A stretch of DNA of 12,889 nucleotides from Phycisphaerae bacterium (GTDB lineage Bacteria > Planctomycetota > Phycisphaerae > Sedimentisphaerales > Anaerohalosphaeraceae), in NCBI GenBank assembly GCA_021736615.1, contig JAIPFN010000161.1:1-12889 (forward strand). The letters run 5' to 3'. The notes under the pieces were generated by a model. The model was given only the letters and a program-made list of their open reading frames with translations. It had not been told where the DNA came from and made no database searches. The position numbers and the translations under genes were made by a program. This document shows, piece after piece, positions 6,292-12,889 of the stretch. Positions within the stretch are counted from its first letter, which is position 1; each line of letters begins with the position of its first letter.

Positions 6292-8547
6292 ATGGGCGAC
6301 TTTTCAATTGGTATAAGCGGTATATACGCTGCTCACAGTGCGATGACGACGATAGGCAACAATATAGCGAACGTTGCCACCGAAGGTTATCATCGTCAGA
6401 GAGTCGATCTGCGTCCGAACGACCCGGAATTCGGCCATGGCGTTTATGTCGGCCAGGGCGTCAGTATTCTTGAGCCGGACCGCCTGATCGACCGATTTCT
6501 CGAAACTGCAATGCTAAAGCAAACCGCTTCCGGCGAACAGTACGTCAGGGAACTGTCAGTGCTTAAGTCTATTGAAAACACTTTTAACGATATGGGCGGG
6601 ACGGGGCTAAGCAATACTATCACTGAATTTTATAACACTCTCAGACAGCTTTCTTCCGACCCGCAAAACAGTGTCGATCAGAACTCGGTAGTAAATCAGG
6701 CCTCTGTTCTGGCAAGTCAGTTCAATACTATCGGATCATATCTTGATGAAGTAGAAGATCAGATCCAAATGGAAGCGGAGAATCTTGTGGAAGAGATTAA
6801 TTCGCTTTCGGCAAGCGTGGCGGAGATGAATATGCAGCTTCAGGACCTGGAAGTAAAAGGAACTGAAGGGAGTAATCTTCGCGACAAGCGCGACAAGGCG
6901 ATAACCGACATTGCCAAGCTTATCGGGGTTACCACGCAAACAGTAGGTAACGGGGCACTCGTGAACGTATTTGTCGGCGGATTTCCAATAGTAATGGGAA
7001 CCGTCTCGACCAACCTGGAAGTCAGTTCGGTGTCAGATTCTATGTTGGGAGTTTCGCCCGAAGGGGTCAAGAACTATGATACAAGCATCAGGGGCGGAAA
7101 ACTTGGCGGGCTTATCGCCACAAAAAACGAACATCTAAGCCCGCTAAAAAGTGAATTCGACGCGTTGGCTCTGGATATTATAACGGCGATCAATAAATTT
7201 CACGTGCAGGGTGTTCCCAGTTACAACAAAGATACGTCAATGGGAGGTTCTTTTACATCTCTTGACGGTTGGGCCGTGCTAAGCGACGACCTTTCGGAAA
7301 TCAATCCTCCTATATCCGATGGTACGATTAATGTGAGAATAACCGATACGGCAACCGGTGTAATAAGACGATATTCAATTGACGTCGAAAGTGCGACCGA
7401 TACTATGACTTCTATGGCCGCCAAATTTGACACAATAGACGGTCTTTCGTCTTCTATCAATAATTCGTTTCTTCATATAGAGGCCGATGCCGGTTATAAA
7501 TTCGATTTTATTCCAAGTCCGCTTCCTGTGTCGCCTCCGACGCTTTTCAGTTCTACTCTAAGCGGTTCATCAGTGCCGTCGGTTGACGGGATATATACCG
7601 GCAGCGGCAATCAGAATTACACTATGACGATCGTAGGTAACGCAACGGTTGGCGTTGATGCTTTTGATGTTCAGGTGCAGGACGAGGCAGTGCCCCCGAA
7701 TGTGACGACGATAAATGTTGCGGCAGGCTACGTACCGGGCGATCCTATCACGACAGTCGACGGTATTGAAATAAGTTTTGCCGCCGGTACCGTGGTCGAT
7801 GCCGAGACATTTACGGTTGCCGCACTCGATAGTCCGCTGGTTTCGGGAGTTTTTACGGGCGACGCAGACGAGACGTATACTTGTACTGTCGTTGGAACCG
7901 GTTCGGTGGGCGTAACAAATAATCTTTCGTTACAGATAGAAAATTCGGCAGGCCAGTTGGTCAACACCATTAATATTGGTTCAGGGTATGTTCCGTCAAG
8001 TACGTTTATCTTAGATACCAGTCAGGGCATAAAACTTCAAATGGATACCGGTGACCTGGAAGACGGACAGACTTTTGAAATTCGGGGCCTCGCCGATTCG
8101 GATACATCGGATTTTCTGGCAGTAACCGGAATTAACAGTTTCTTTATGGGGCATAACGCAACCTCGATGTCTGTTAACGAAAAGATAAAGGAATCGCCGT
8201 CATTGATTTCTGTTTCTATGGGCGTGGGTATGGCTGACAACGAAAACATAAAAAGGATTTCTCAGCTTTCCGAAGTGTCAAGGGAAAATCTCGGTTATAT
8301 GTCGCATGAATCATATTACAGAACGATAGCGACAGGGCTTGCGCAGAAAATAAATGTGACAAGTTTAAATCAGGAAAATTCCGAAAACGTATTGCTGGAG
8401 TTAAAAAGTCAGCGAGACAAAGTCAGCGGAGTTGACATAAATAAAGAAGCGTCCGAACTGATGATCTACGAACAGATGTTTCAGTCTATGGCGAAGTACT
8501 TGAACCTGATAAAAGAAAGTATGGAAGAAGTGATGAATATTCTTTAG
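6292..8547 (+). CDS. flgK: Hook-filament junction protein FlgK (HAP1), long form
   Basis: FlgK is the first of two adaptor rings between hook and filament. Its N-terminal D0/D1 part is clear: GISGIYAAHSAMTTIGNNIA and NVATEGYHRQRVDL at about residues 8-40, then ENTFNDMGGTGLSNTITEFY and SNLRDKRDKAITDIAKLIGV. The C-terminus has VSGVDINKEASELMIYEQMF and a final coil ending MEEVMNIL, as in all FlgK proteins. At 751 residues it is some 200 longer than the usual 550. The extra length lies in the surface-exposed middle: a beta-rich segment at about 320-420, then two tandem copies of an approximately 87-residue unit (429-514 and 515-603). GGGA lies 7 bases before the ATG. The gene follows flgN closely and precedes flgL. 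Confidence 0.95.
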   Translation: MGDFSIGISGIYAAHSAMTTIGNNIANVATEGYHRQRVDLRPNDPEFGHGVYVGQGVSILEPDRLIDRFLETAMLKQTASGEQYVRELSVLKSIENTFNDMGGTGLSNTITEFYNTLRQLSSDPQNSVDQNSVVNQASVLASQFNTIGSYLDEVEDQIQMEAENLVEEINSLSASVAEMNMQLQDLEVKGTEGSNLRDKRDKAITDIAKLIGVTTQTVGNGALVNVFVGGFPIVMGTVSTNLEVSSVSDSMLGVSPEGVKNYDTSIRGGKLGGLIATKNEHLSPLKSEFDALALDIITAINKFHVQGVPSYNKDTSMGGSFTSLDGWAVLSDDLSEINPPISDGTINVRITDTATGVIRRYSIDVESATDTMTSMAAKFDTIDGLSSSINNSFLHIEADAGYKFDFIPSPLPVSPPTLFSSTLSGSSVPSVDGIYTGSGNQNYTMTIVGNATVGVDAFDVQVQDEAVPPNVTTINVAAGYVPGDPITTVDGIEISFAAGTVVDAETFTVAALDSPLVSGVFTGDADETYTCTVVGTGSVGVTNNLSLQIENSAGQLVNTINIGSGYVPSSTFILDTSQGIKLQMDTGDLEDGQTFEIRGLADSDTSDFLAVTGINSFFMGHNATSMSVNEKIKESPSLISVSMGVGMADNENIKRISQLSEVSRENLGYMSHESYYRTIATGLAQKINVTSLNQENSENVLLELKSQRDKVSGVDINKEASELMIYEQMFQSMAKYLNLIKESMEEVMNIL
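7576..8100 (+). repeat. Tandem duplicated beta domain inside FlgK
   Basis: Two adjacent units are coded at 7576-7833 (residues 429-514) and 7834-8100 (515-603). Matching stretches are VDGIYTGSGNQNYTMTIVG with VSGVFTGDADETYTCTVVG; TINVAAGYVPG with TINIGSGYVPS; VDGIEISFAAGTVVDAETFTV with QGIKLQMDTGDLEDGQTFEI (first residue set trimmed: DGIEISFAAGTVVDAETFTV). Identity is clear in protein but low in DNA, so the duplication is old. It would form extra outward-facing lobes on the junction ring. Confidence 0.75.
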
Positions 8548-8565
8548 TTTTTATAAATGAAATTT

Positions 8566-8580
8566 TGAGCGAAATGCTCA
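8566..8580 (+). promoter_or_regulatory. Short stem-loop in the flgK-flgL gap
   Basis: TGAGC (8566-8570) pairs with GCTCA (8576-8580) around GAAAT, 18 bases after the flgK stop. The stem is short and no T tract follows, so it is not a convincing terminator. flgL is probably still co-transcribed with flgK. The rest of the gap up to 8653 holds only the flgL ribosome binding site. Confidence 0.3.
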
Positions 8581-8653
8581 TGAATTACAATCGCCAGCTG
8601 AAAACATCAAGCTTGCTTGTTTGGTTTCTGCAGGGTTATTAGGGAGTTATTAT

Positions 8654-9823
8654 ATGAGTTTCTCATTTGATGGATTATATAGGTCTACAAGCTATGCCCT
8701 GGAGAAGCAGGCGACGGCCATGGCATTGCTGCAGGAGCAGATATCCACTGGAAGCCAGATAAACAGGACCTCGGACAATCCATCCGACGCCAATCGGATA
8801 ATGTCTCTGAATTCCAATAATTCAAAGTTGTCTTACTTTACAGAAGAAATGGCAGACTTTTCGGATATGCTCGATGTGACAAGCAGTTTGCTAAGCATGA
8901 TGTCGGAACAGTTGACGGATTTTGAAGGCGATCTTACCGCGGCTCTTTCGATGGGAGGCAATTATAAAGAAGCTTTAGCTTCCGGTATAGACGATCTGCT
9001 GGAGTCGCTGGTTTCACTTGCAAATACAGAAAGAAAAGGTCAGCATATTTTTGGCGGTGCAGACAGTGCTTCCAAGCCTTATGTTGTTACAAGATCGGGT
9101 GGTAAGATCACAGATGTCACTTACCAGGGAAACACCGAAGACAGGAAGATTGAAGTAGCTCCGAATGTGGAACTGTCCTCTGTTTTTGTCGGTGATAAGA
9201 TGTTCAGGGAGAACGATCGCCAGCCTGTAGAATTTATTACGAATACGACCGGTGTTGCAGTAGGTACGGGGACTTCGAGTGTCGAAGGATATTTCGATAT
9301 GGAAGTAACCCTGGTAGGGGCTAATTATCACCTTTCGATAGACGGAGGTCTAACCACGGTACAGGTTCCGGCAGGCGGCGAGGCAAATACGGCAGTTACC
9401 GATTCGAGGACGGGTAAAGTTCTTTTTGTAGATACGACCGGCATTACCGGCGAAGGAACGGTAACGGCAAATACTGCGGGAACTCACGATGTGTTTAACC
9501 TGCTGGTAGACATTCGCAATTTGCTTTTGTCAACAACAGATGTTAAAGAAGAGTTGGCTGAGGTAGCAAGTTCACTTTCTACGGTCCATAAGAAACTTGT
9601 AAACGGATTTGCCTTGATCGGCGGCAGATCTTCGACTTTGGGCATCATGATGGACGGATATGAAAACATTCAGTACAATTCAAAGGAAGAGATCGCCCGG
9701 CTTCAGGATGCCGATATCGCACAGGTCGCCGTTGACCTTACGCGAAGAGAAACCCTTTATCAGATGTCGATGGGAATCGCCGGTAAACTTCTGTCAACTT
9801 CACTGATGGATTTCCTGCGGTGA
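8654..9823 (+). CDS. flgL: Hook-filament junction protein FlgL (HAP3)
   Basis: FlgL forms the second junction ring, on which the filament starts. The product is 389 residues. Its N-terminus has the flagellin-like helix MALLQEQISTGSQINRTSDN followed by PSDANRIMSLNSNNSKL. The C-terminus has the matching helix EEIARLQDADIAQVAVDLTR, then RETLYQMSMGIAGKLL and the tail SLMDFLR. FSDMLDVTSSLLSMMSEQL and GQHIFGGADSASKPY are also typical of FlgL. A beta-rich insert at about residues 196-278 replaces the small variable domain. The ATG at 8654 has AGGGAG 7 bases upstream; an in-frame TTG at 8621 would add 11 residues without support and is rejected. FlgL rather than flagellin is chosen because of the GQHIFGG motif and the position after flgK. 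Confidence 0.93.
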   Translation: MSFSFDGLYRSTSYALEKQATAMALLQEQISTGSQINRTSDNPSDANRIMSLNSNNSKLSYFTEEMADFSDMLDVTSSLLSMMSEQLTDFEGDLTAALSMGGNYKEALASGIDDLLESLVSLANTERKGQHIFGGADSASKPYVVTRSGGKITDVTYQGNTEDRKIEVAPNVELSSVFVGDKMFRENDRQPVEFITNTTGVAVGTGTSSVEGYFDMEVTLVGANYHLSIDGGLTTVQVPAGGEANTAVTDSRTGKVLFVDTTGITGEGTVTANTAGTHDVFNLLVDIRNLLLSTTDVKEELAEVASSLSTVHKKLVNGFALIGGRSSTLGIMMDGYENIQYNSKEEIARLQDADIAQVAVDLTRRETLYQMSMGIAGKLLSTSLMDFLR

Positions 9824-9897
9824 CAATGCGGATGATTTTTATACACCTCGCTGTAAGTAAAGCATTTATTTTATCCGGCAGGGGCGAATGACAGTTC

Positions 9898-9913
9898 CGG
9901 CACAGTATTTGCA
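9898..9913 (+). promoter_or_regulatory. Sigma-54 (-24/-12) promoter candidate before the TPR module
   Basis: The bases CGGCAC-AGTAT-TTGCA match the sigma-54 consensus TGGCAC-N5-TTGCA at every core position except the first T. GG (9899-9900) and GC (9911-9912) have the required 12-base separation. Transcription would start near 9924-9925, leaving a leader of about 35 bases to the ATG at 9959 with its AGGAG site. It is the only such match I found in any intergenic region here. Confidence 0.75.
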
Positions 9914-9958
9914 AGTAGTGCAATAAGTAAATTGAAATAAAAAATCAGGAGACTTTAA

Positions 9959-10765
9959 ATGTCGATCAAAACCCAGTCAGATACATATACTAAAGGACTT
10001 AAACTCGCCGAAGAAGGTAATCATGCCGAGTCACTTGTCTATATGCAGCATCATCTGGAAGAACACCCTAATGATGCCGAGGCTCTAAGCGATACCGGCG
10101 CTGTTTTTTATTGTCTTGGGCAAACGGACCTGGCTGTCGAACATTTCAAGAAAGCCATCGACGCCGACAGCAATTACGGCCAATCATATTGGAACCTCGT
10201 TGAGGCATATCTGACCGACGGTAAAATTCAGCAGGCCGCCGAGTTATTCGACGATATGCAGCGACTTGAGATTTTAAGCCCCGATCTGATCATAAGAACT
10301 GCCAATCATTTTCTTGAGCAGTCGAACAATGGTTCGGCGATTGAAATGATGCTAAAGTCCGCCGAAGTATCCGACAGCTGGGAATTGGTTAAGCCGATGA
10401 TTGAAGTAGTTAAAAGCAAAAGACCGAAAATCGCGTTCTTCGGTGTCGGGGAAACCGATGATTTCTATGAGTTTGCTGACGAAAGATTCATGACCGAATC
10501 CTTTTCATTAAAAAACTCCGAAGAACTGCCTGATATGATAAGCTGGTGCGACATCGCATGGTTTGACGGCTGCGGCGAAAATCTTCAGAGAGCGTTATCG
10601 CTGCCGAAGGTTTGCAAAATAGTAGTAAGAGAAAATTCATCCGGGGGAGATAATCTTGATTTGGAACGTGTCGATAAACTGATAAAGGACTCCCAAGGCA
10701 GAGATAACCGGTTCCTTAACGATGTCCTGCTTGAACTTGAAAAGACAATGCCTGCTCTGAAATAA
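9959..10765 (+). CDS. TPR protein with Rossmann/glycosyltransferase-like C-terminal half
   Basis: I do not recognise a named family for this 268-residue protein. The N-terminal half is tetratricopeptide repeats: about 9-42, 43-76 (TGAVFYCLGQTDLAVEHFKK) and 77-110 (NLVEAYLTDGKIQQAAELFD), with a degenerate fourth to about 138. TPRs bind other proteins. Residues 155-226 change character: PKIAFFGVGETDDF looks like the first beta strand and glycine loop of a Rossmann fold, WCDIAWFDGC (196-205) and KVCKIVVREN (217-226) resemble the N-terminal half of GT-B glycosyltransferases. The C-terminal donor-binding half is missing, so catalysis is doubtful. No signal peptide, so it is cytoplasmic. AGGAG lies 7 bases before the ATG, and a sigma-54-type promoter precedes it. 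A role in filament protein handling or modification is inference from its position. Confidence 0.8.
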   Translation: MSIKTQSDTYTKGLKLAEEGNHAESLVYMQHHLEEHPNDAEALSDTGAVFYCLGQTDLAVEHFKKAIDADSNYGQSYWNLVEAYLTDGKIQQAAELFDDMQRLEILSPDLIIRTANHFLEQSNNGSAIEMMLKSAEVSDSWELVKPMIEVVKSKRPKIAFFGVGETDDFYEFADERFMTESFSLKNSEELPDMISWCDIAWFDGCGENLQRALSLPKVCKIVVRENSSGGDNLDLERVDKLIKDSQGRDNRFLNDVLLELEKTMPALK

Positions 10766-10791
10766 ACCCTATTATAAACGGAACCTGTTAA

Positions 10792-11457
10792 ATGTTTGAA
10801 GATGATAAAACTGAGCTTAGTGTCATAAAGAATCATGACCTTTCGCAAGAGAATTTACTGGAAGATGTTCCGGATGTCTGTGAACTTGGCGATTGTTATG
10901 CCTCCGTAGGGCAGTTTGAGCAAGCGCAGGAATGCTATGACCGTGCTGCCGTAATGGATCCCGACCGAGCCGACCCGTACGTCGGTATCGGAATGATTGC
11001 ACTTCAAAAGGGACGACTTGAAGAATCCATCAATGCATTTAAGGTTGCCAAAAGACTCGATGAAAATTGCGCAAAAGCCCACTGCGGTTTGGCCATTGCG
11101 TACCAGCAGGTAGGTAAGCTCAGCGACGCGTTCGATCACTTTCTCAAGTGTCTGGAACACGATACCGACAATTTGACAGCTTTGCTTGGGTTGTTCCAGA
11201 CATCTTGTCTGATGGGATCTTTCTCAAAAGTCATCCATTATCTGGAAGTCTATCTTGACATGCATCCGGAAGATAAATCCGTGATGTTCTGCCTGGCAAC
11301 TCTATACATGAAGGACTCCAGTCTTTTTCCTTCTAAAAAAATCCTGCTCGACATCCTCAGGGTTGATCCGCAAAATTCAGATTCGGCAAATCTTCTTGAA
11401 GAGGTCGAATATCTCATCGCTCAAAGCAAGGCGGCAAAAGGAGTAAATCATGGATAA
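10792..11457 (+). CDS. TPR-repeat protein in the flagellar filament region
   Basis: This 221-residue protein is essentially all tetratricopeptide repeats, at about 27-60 (LGDCYASVGQFEQAQECYDR), 61-94 (GIGMIALQKGRLEESINAFK), 95-128 (GLAIAYQQVGKLSDAFDHFL), 129-162 and a last degenerate one at 163-196. The first 26 residues are acidic and variable. No signal peptide or membrane segment is visible, so it is probably a cytoplasmic scaffold. It starts 26 bases after the preceding TPR gene and its stop overlaps the next gene by 8 bases, so the three genes form one transcription unit. The ribosome binding site is weak (ACGGAA about 9 bases upstream). The two TPR proteins may contact each other or the export substrates; no partner can be named from sequence. 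Confidence 0.8.
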   Translation: MFEDDKTELSVIKNHDLSQENLLEDVPDVCELGDCYASVGQFEQAQECYDRAAVMDPDRADPYVGIGMIALQKGRLEESINAFKVAKRLDENCAKAHCGLAIAYQQVGKLSDAFDHFLKCLEHDTDNLTALLGLFQTSCLMGSFSKVIHYLEVYLDMHPEDKSVMFCLATLYMKDSSLFPSKKILLDILRVDPQNSDSANLLEEVEYLIAQSKAAKGVNHG

Positions 11458-11830
11458 CAAAACTAACGGTTCAGGTTCAATGGCTCAGGCGTCTCTTCTT
11501 GCCGGCAGCGATGAAAAACTTGTCGCCGGTCTCGAAGACATTCTCGAAAAACAGCTTAAGCTTATGCGATCTTCGCGTGACAAAGCAGTTTTCGACCTTG
11601 CCGGTCAAACAACGGACTTTGTTAATATTATAGGAAAAAAAGAAATACTGAAAGGTGACAAGTTCGTCGCCCAGCGAAGAAATATTCAAAGACTTTTCAG
11701 TGAACTGACATTGGCAACTGCCGAAAGAAAACTTTCTGTTTCATCAGAACTGAAAGTAATCCGTAAAGGTAAAAAATCCGTTGGAGCGTATAAAAGCGAA
11801 ATTTTGCCTACACATTCAAATTTACTGTAA
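11450..11830 (+). CDS. Small helical protein, candidate FlgN/FliT-like chaperone
   Basis: This is a 126-residue protein of no firmly recognised family. After a flexible start (first about 20 residues, rich in S, G, N) it is helical: VAGLEDILEKQLKLMRSSRD (25-44), a second helix around 45-68, and a third at about 73-105 (RRNIQRLFSELTLATAERKL). The end, ELKVIRKGKKSVGAYKSEIL, resembles the closing segment of the FlgN protein in this window (LLSGRRDESTYNRQG): a basic turn, then an aromatic Y and a polar tail. Size, helices and position directly before fliD fit a FliT-type chaperone for FliD. That is inference, and a structural adaptor for the TPR proteins is an alternative. ATG overlaps the upstream gene (8 bases), suggesting translational coupling. 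Confidence 0.7.
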   Translation: MDNKTNGSGSMAQASLLAGSDEKLVAGLEDILEKQLKLMRSSRDKAVFDLAGQTTDFVNIIGKKEILKGDKFVAQRRNIQRLFSELTLATAERKLSVSSELKVIRKGKKSVGAYKSEILPTHSNLL

Positions 11831-11850
11831 CATTGCGTGATTTATTATCG

Positions 11851-11880
11851 GCCTGCGGGAAAGCCTGCGCGTTCCGCCTG
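11851..11880 (+). repeat. Triple GCCTG direct repeat with weak hairpin
   Basis: GCCTG occurs at 11851-11855, 11863-11867 and 11876-11880, spaced 12 and 13 bases. Within it GCGGGA (11855-11860) can pair with TTCCGC (11872-11877), one G-T pair. It lies just after the stop of the three-gene module and upstream of the fliD promoter candidate. No T run follows, so it is not an ordinary rho-independent terminator. It may be a binding-site cluster or a transcript 3' end structure. Confidence 0.35.
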
Positions 11881-11888
11881 TAAATTAC

Positions 11889-11915
11889 TTAAGATTTACC
11901 TCTTTGGTTCGATAA
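11889..11915 (+). promoter_or_regulatory. Sigma-28 (FliA) promoter candidate before fliD
   Basis: TTAAGATT (11889-11896) and TTCGATAA (11908-11915) are separated by exactly 11 bases. Against the sigma-28 consensus TAAAGTTT-N11-GCCGATAA each half matches at 6 of 8 positions. The site lies 67 bases before the fliD start codon. Filament cap genes are classical late, sigma-28-dependent genes, so both sequence and context agree. No comparable site was seen before flgN, flgK or flgL. Confidence 0.6.
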
Positions 11916-11981
11916 GTAATAGTAAGTCGTCTTGATTTAAACGGATTTGTAACAGTTTGAAATTTTTTTACGAGATTAAAA

Positions 11982-12889
11982 ATGCAATTACCCGGGCTTT
12001 CAACCGGTATCGATACCGCAAATATAGTTAAGCAGCTTATGGCTGTCAGTAAGCAGAGACTGTATTCATATAAGGTGCAGAAACAAAATTATGAACAGCG
12101 AAACACGGCCCTTGAAGAGCTAAGAGCAAAAGTTAACGCATTTAGCGGTTCGTTGGCCGCACTTTCCAATGCTGAAACTCTGACATCTTTCAAAGCCACT
12201 TCAACCGACTCGGACATTCTTACAGCGACAGCGGCAACTACCGGTGTATTCGAAGGAAACCATGACATAGAGGTCAACCAGCTTGCCAACTCGGAACGCT
12301 GGGTCCATTCCGGATTTCTTTTTAAAGAATCACCAGTCGGATCTGGAACTTTTATTTATTCCTATAACCACGAGGAAGTAGTCATAAACACCGATGCGTC
12401 AACGACACTCGAAGATCTGGCCGGTCTTATCAATAACGACACGGACAATCCCGGTGTTACGGCGGCACTACTGGAATATGATAACGGCAACGACGGAGTC
12501 TTCCACCTTATGATCAGCGGTAACGATGCCGGTTCCGACTACCAGATCACCGTAAACTCCAGCACTACACAAGTACTCTCGGCAAATGCAAAATTAGAAG
12601 TTGATTCCGAAAACGCCTCACTGAGCACAAAGATAGTCGATCTGGACCAGTTCAGCGGAACTCTTATCGGTACGGAAAAGATCACCATCACGGGCACTGA
12701 CAAATCAGGTGCTGCGATTACACAGAAAGATCTGGATATCACCGGGGACATGACCGTCGGCCATCTTATCGATCGTATCAACGATGCCTTTGAAGGTATT
12801 GCAAAAGCAGAATTCAAAGAAGGTAAAATCATTCTGACAGAAGACAGCGGCGGAGTAAGCCTGACAAGTATGTCGCTAAACCTTACCGG
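11982..12889 (+). CDS. fliD: Filament cap protein FliD (HAP2), N-terminal part, runs off the window
   Basis: FliD forms the cap at the filament tip under which exported flagellin folds. The frame is open from the ATG at 11982 to the end of the window: 302 codons and two bases, so the C-terminus is missing. The N-terminus MQLPGLSTGIDTANIVKQLM is the typical FliD start, followed by a coiled region (KQRLYSYKVQKQNYEQRNTA, then LEELRAKVNAFSGSLAAL). The head region has a GVFEGNHDIEVNQLANSERW segment (residues about 89-108), as in the FliD N-terminal domain, then beta-rich DSEN and ISGNDAGSDYQITVNSS stretches. The ribosome binding site is weak (CGAGA about 7 bases upstream). It is preceded by the sigma-28-like site and by the FliT-like gene. 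Confidence 0.93.
   Translation, partial: MQLPGLSTGIDTANIVKQLMAVSKQRLYSYKVQKQNYEQRNTALEELRAKVNAFSGSLAALSNAETLTSFKATSTDSDILTATAATTGVFEGNHDIEVNQLANSERWVHSGFLFKESPVGSGTFIYSYNHEEVVINTDASTTLEDLAGLINNDTDNPGVTAALLEYDNGNDGVFHLMISGNDAGSDYQITVNSSTTQVLSANAKLEVDSENASLSTKIVDLDQFSGTLIGTEKITITGTDKSGAAITQKDLDITGDMTVGHLIDRINDAFEGIAKAEFKEGKIILTEDSGGVSLTSMSLNLT

Noticed and set aside
8621..8653. Earlier TTG start for flgL
   Set aside because: The 11 extra residues are not part of the FlgL N-terminus, and AGGGAG sits at ideal spacing for the ATG at 8654.
12005..12018. Perfect 14-bp palindrome CGGTATCGATACCG near the start of fliD
   Set aside because: It lies in codons for the conserved STGIDT motif of FliD, so protein constraint plus codon choice is enough to explain it.

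Overview
The window is one continuous block of flagellar genes, all on the + strand, from a bacterium with a Gram-negative type envelope: it encodes both the L-ring (FlgH) and the P-ring (FlgI) with its chaperone FlgA. Base composition is moderate. Several traits suggest a Planctomycetota/Phycisphaerae-like genome, possibly a metagenome-assembled one: heptad ATTACGA microsatellites between genes, a long FlgK with duplicated beta-rich domains, and TPR genes beside the filament genes. The order flgF-G-A-H-I-J-(M)-N-K-L also occurs in deltaproteobacterial flagellar clusters, so this placement is inference only.

Layout. 1-303 is non-coding and carries an inverted-repeat structure of about 215 bp. 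304-5473 holds the rod and ring genes: flgF and flgG (distal rod), flgA, flgH, flgI, and a short flgJ that has only the rod-binding domain. Two composite elements (hairpin, ATTACGA heptad array, hairpin) sit in the flgF/flgG and flgG/flgA gaps. 5474-5760 is a 287-base non-coding gap with a perfect 17-bp palindrome and an 18-bp direct repeat; flgM might be expected here, but no convincing frame exists. 5761-9823 holds the hook-filament junction genes: flgN (chaperone), flgK and flgL. 9959-11830 is an unfamiliar three-gene module: a TPR protein with a Rossmann/glycosyltransferase-like C-terminal half, a pure TPR protein, and a small helical FlgN/FliT-like protein that overlaps it by 8 bases. 11982 to the window end is the N-terminal two thirds or so of fliD, the filament cap, which runs off the edge.

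Together these genes follow outward assembly of the organelle: distal rod, bushings through peptidoglycan and outer membrane, junction proteins with their chaperone, then the filament cap. Two promoter candidates stand out. One is an exact GGCAC-N5-TTGCA sigma-54 core 46 bases before the first TPR gene. The other is a 12-of-16 match to the sigma-28 (FliA) consensus with exact 11-base spacing, 67 bases before fliD. They suggest that the three-gene module is switched on with the middle, sigma-54-dependent class and fliD with the late class.

The most interesting part is this module. It looks like an undescribed accessory set for filament-cap assembly or filament modification, with the small third protein as a candidate FliD chaperone. 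Other oddities are a FlgH with no cysteine at all (no lipoprotein anchor) and a FlgI lacking one cysteine of the known P-ring disulfide.
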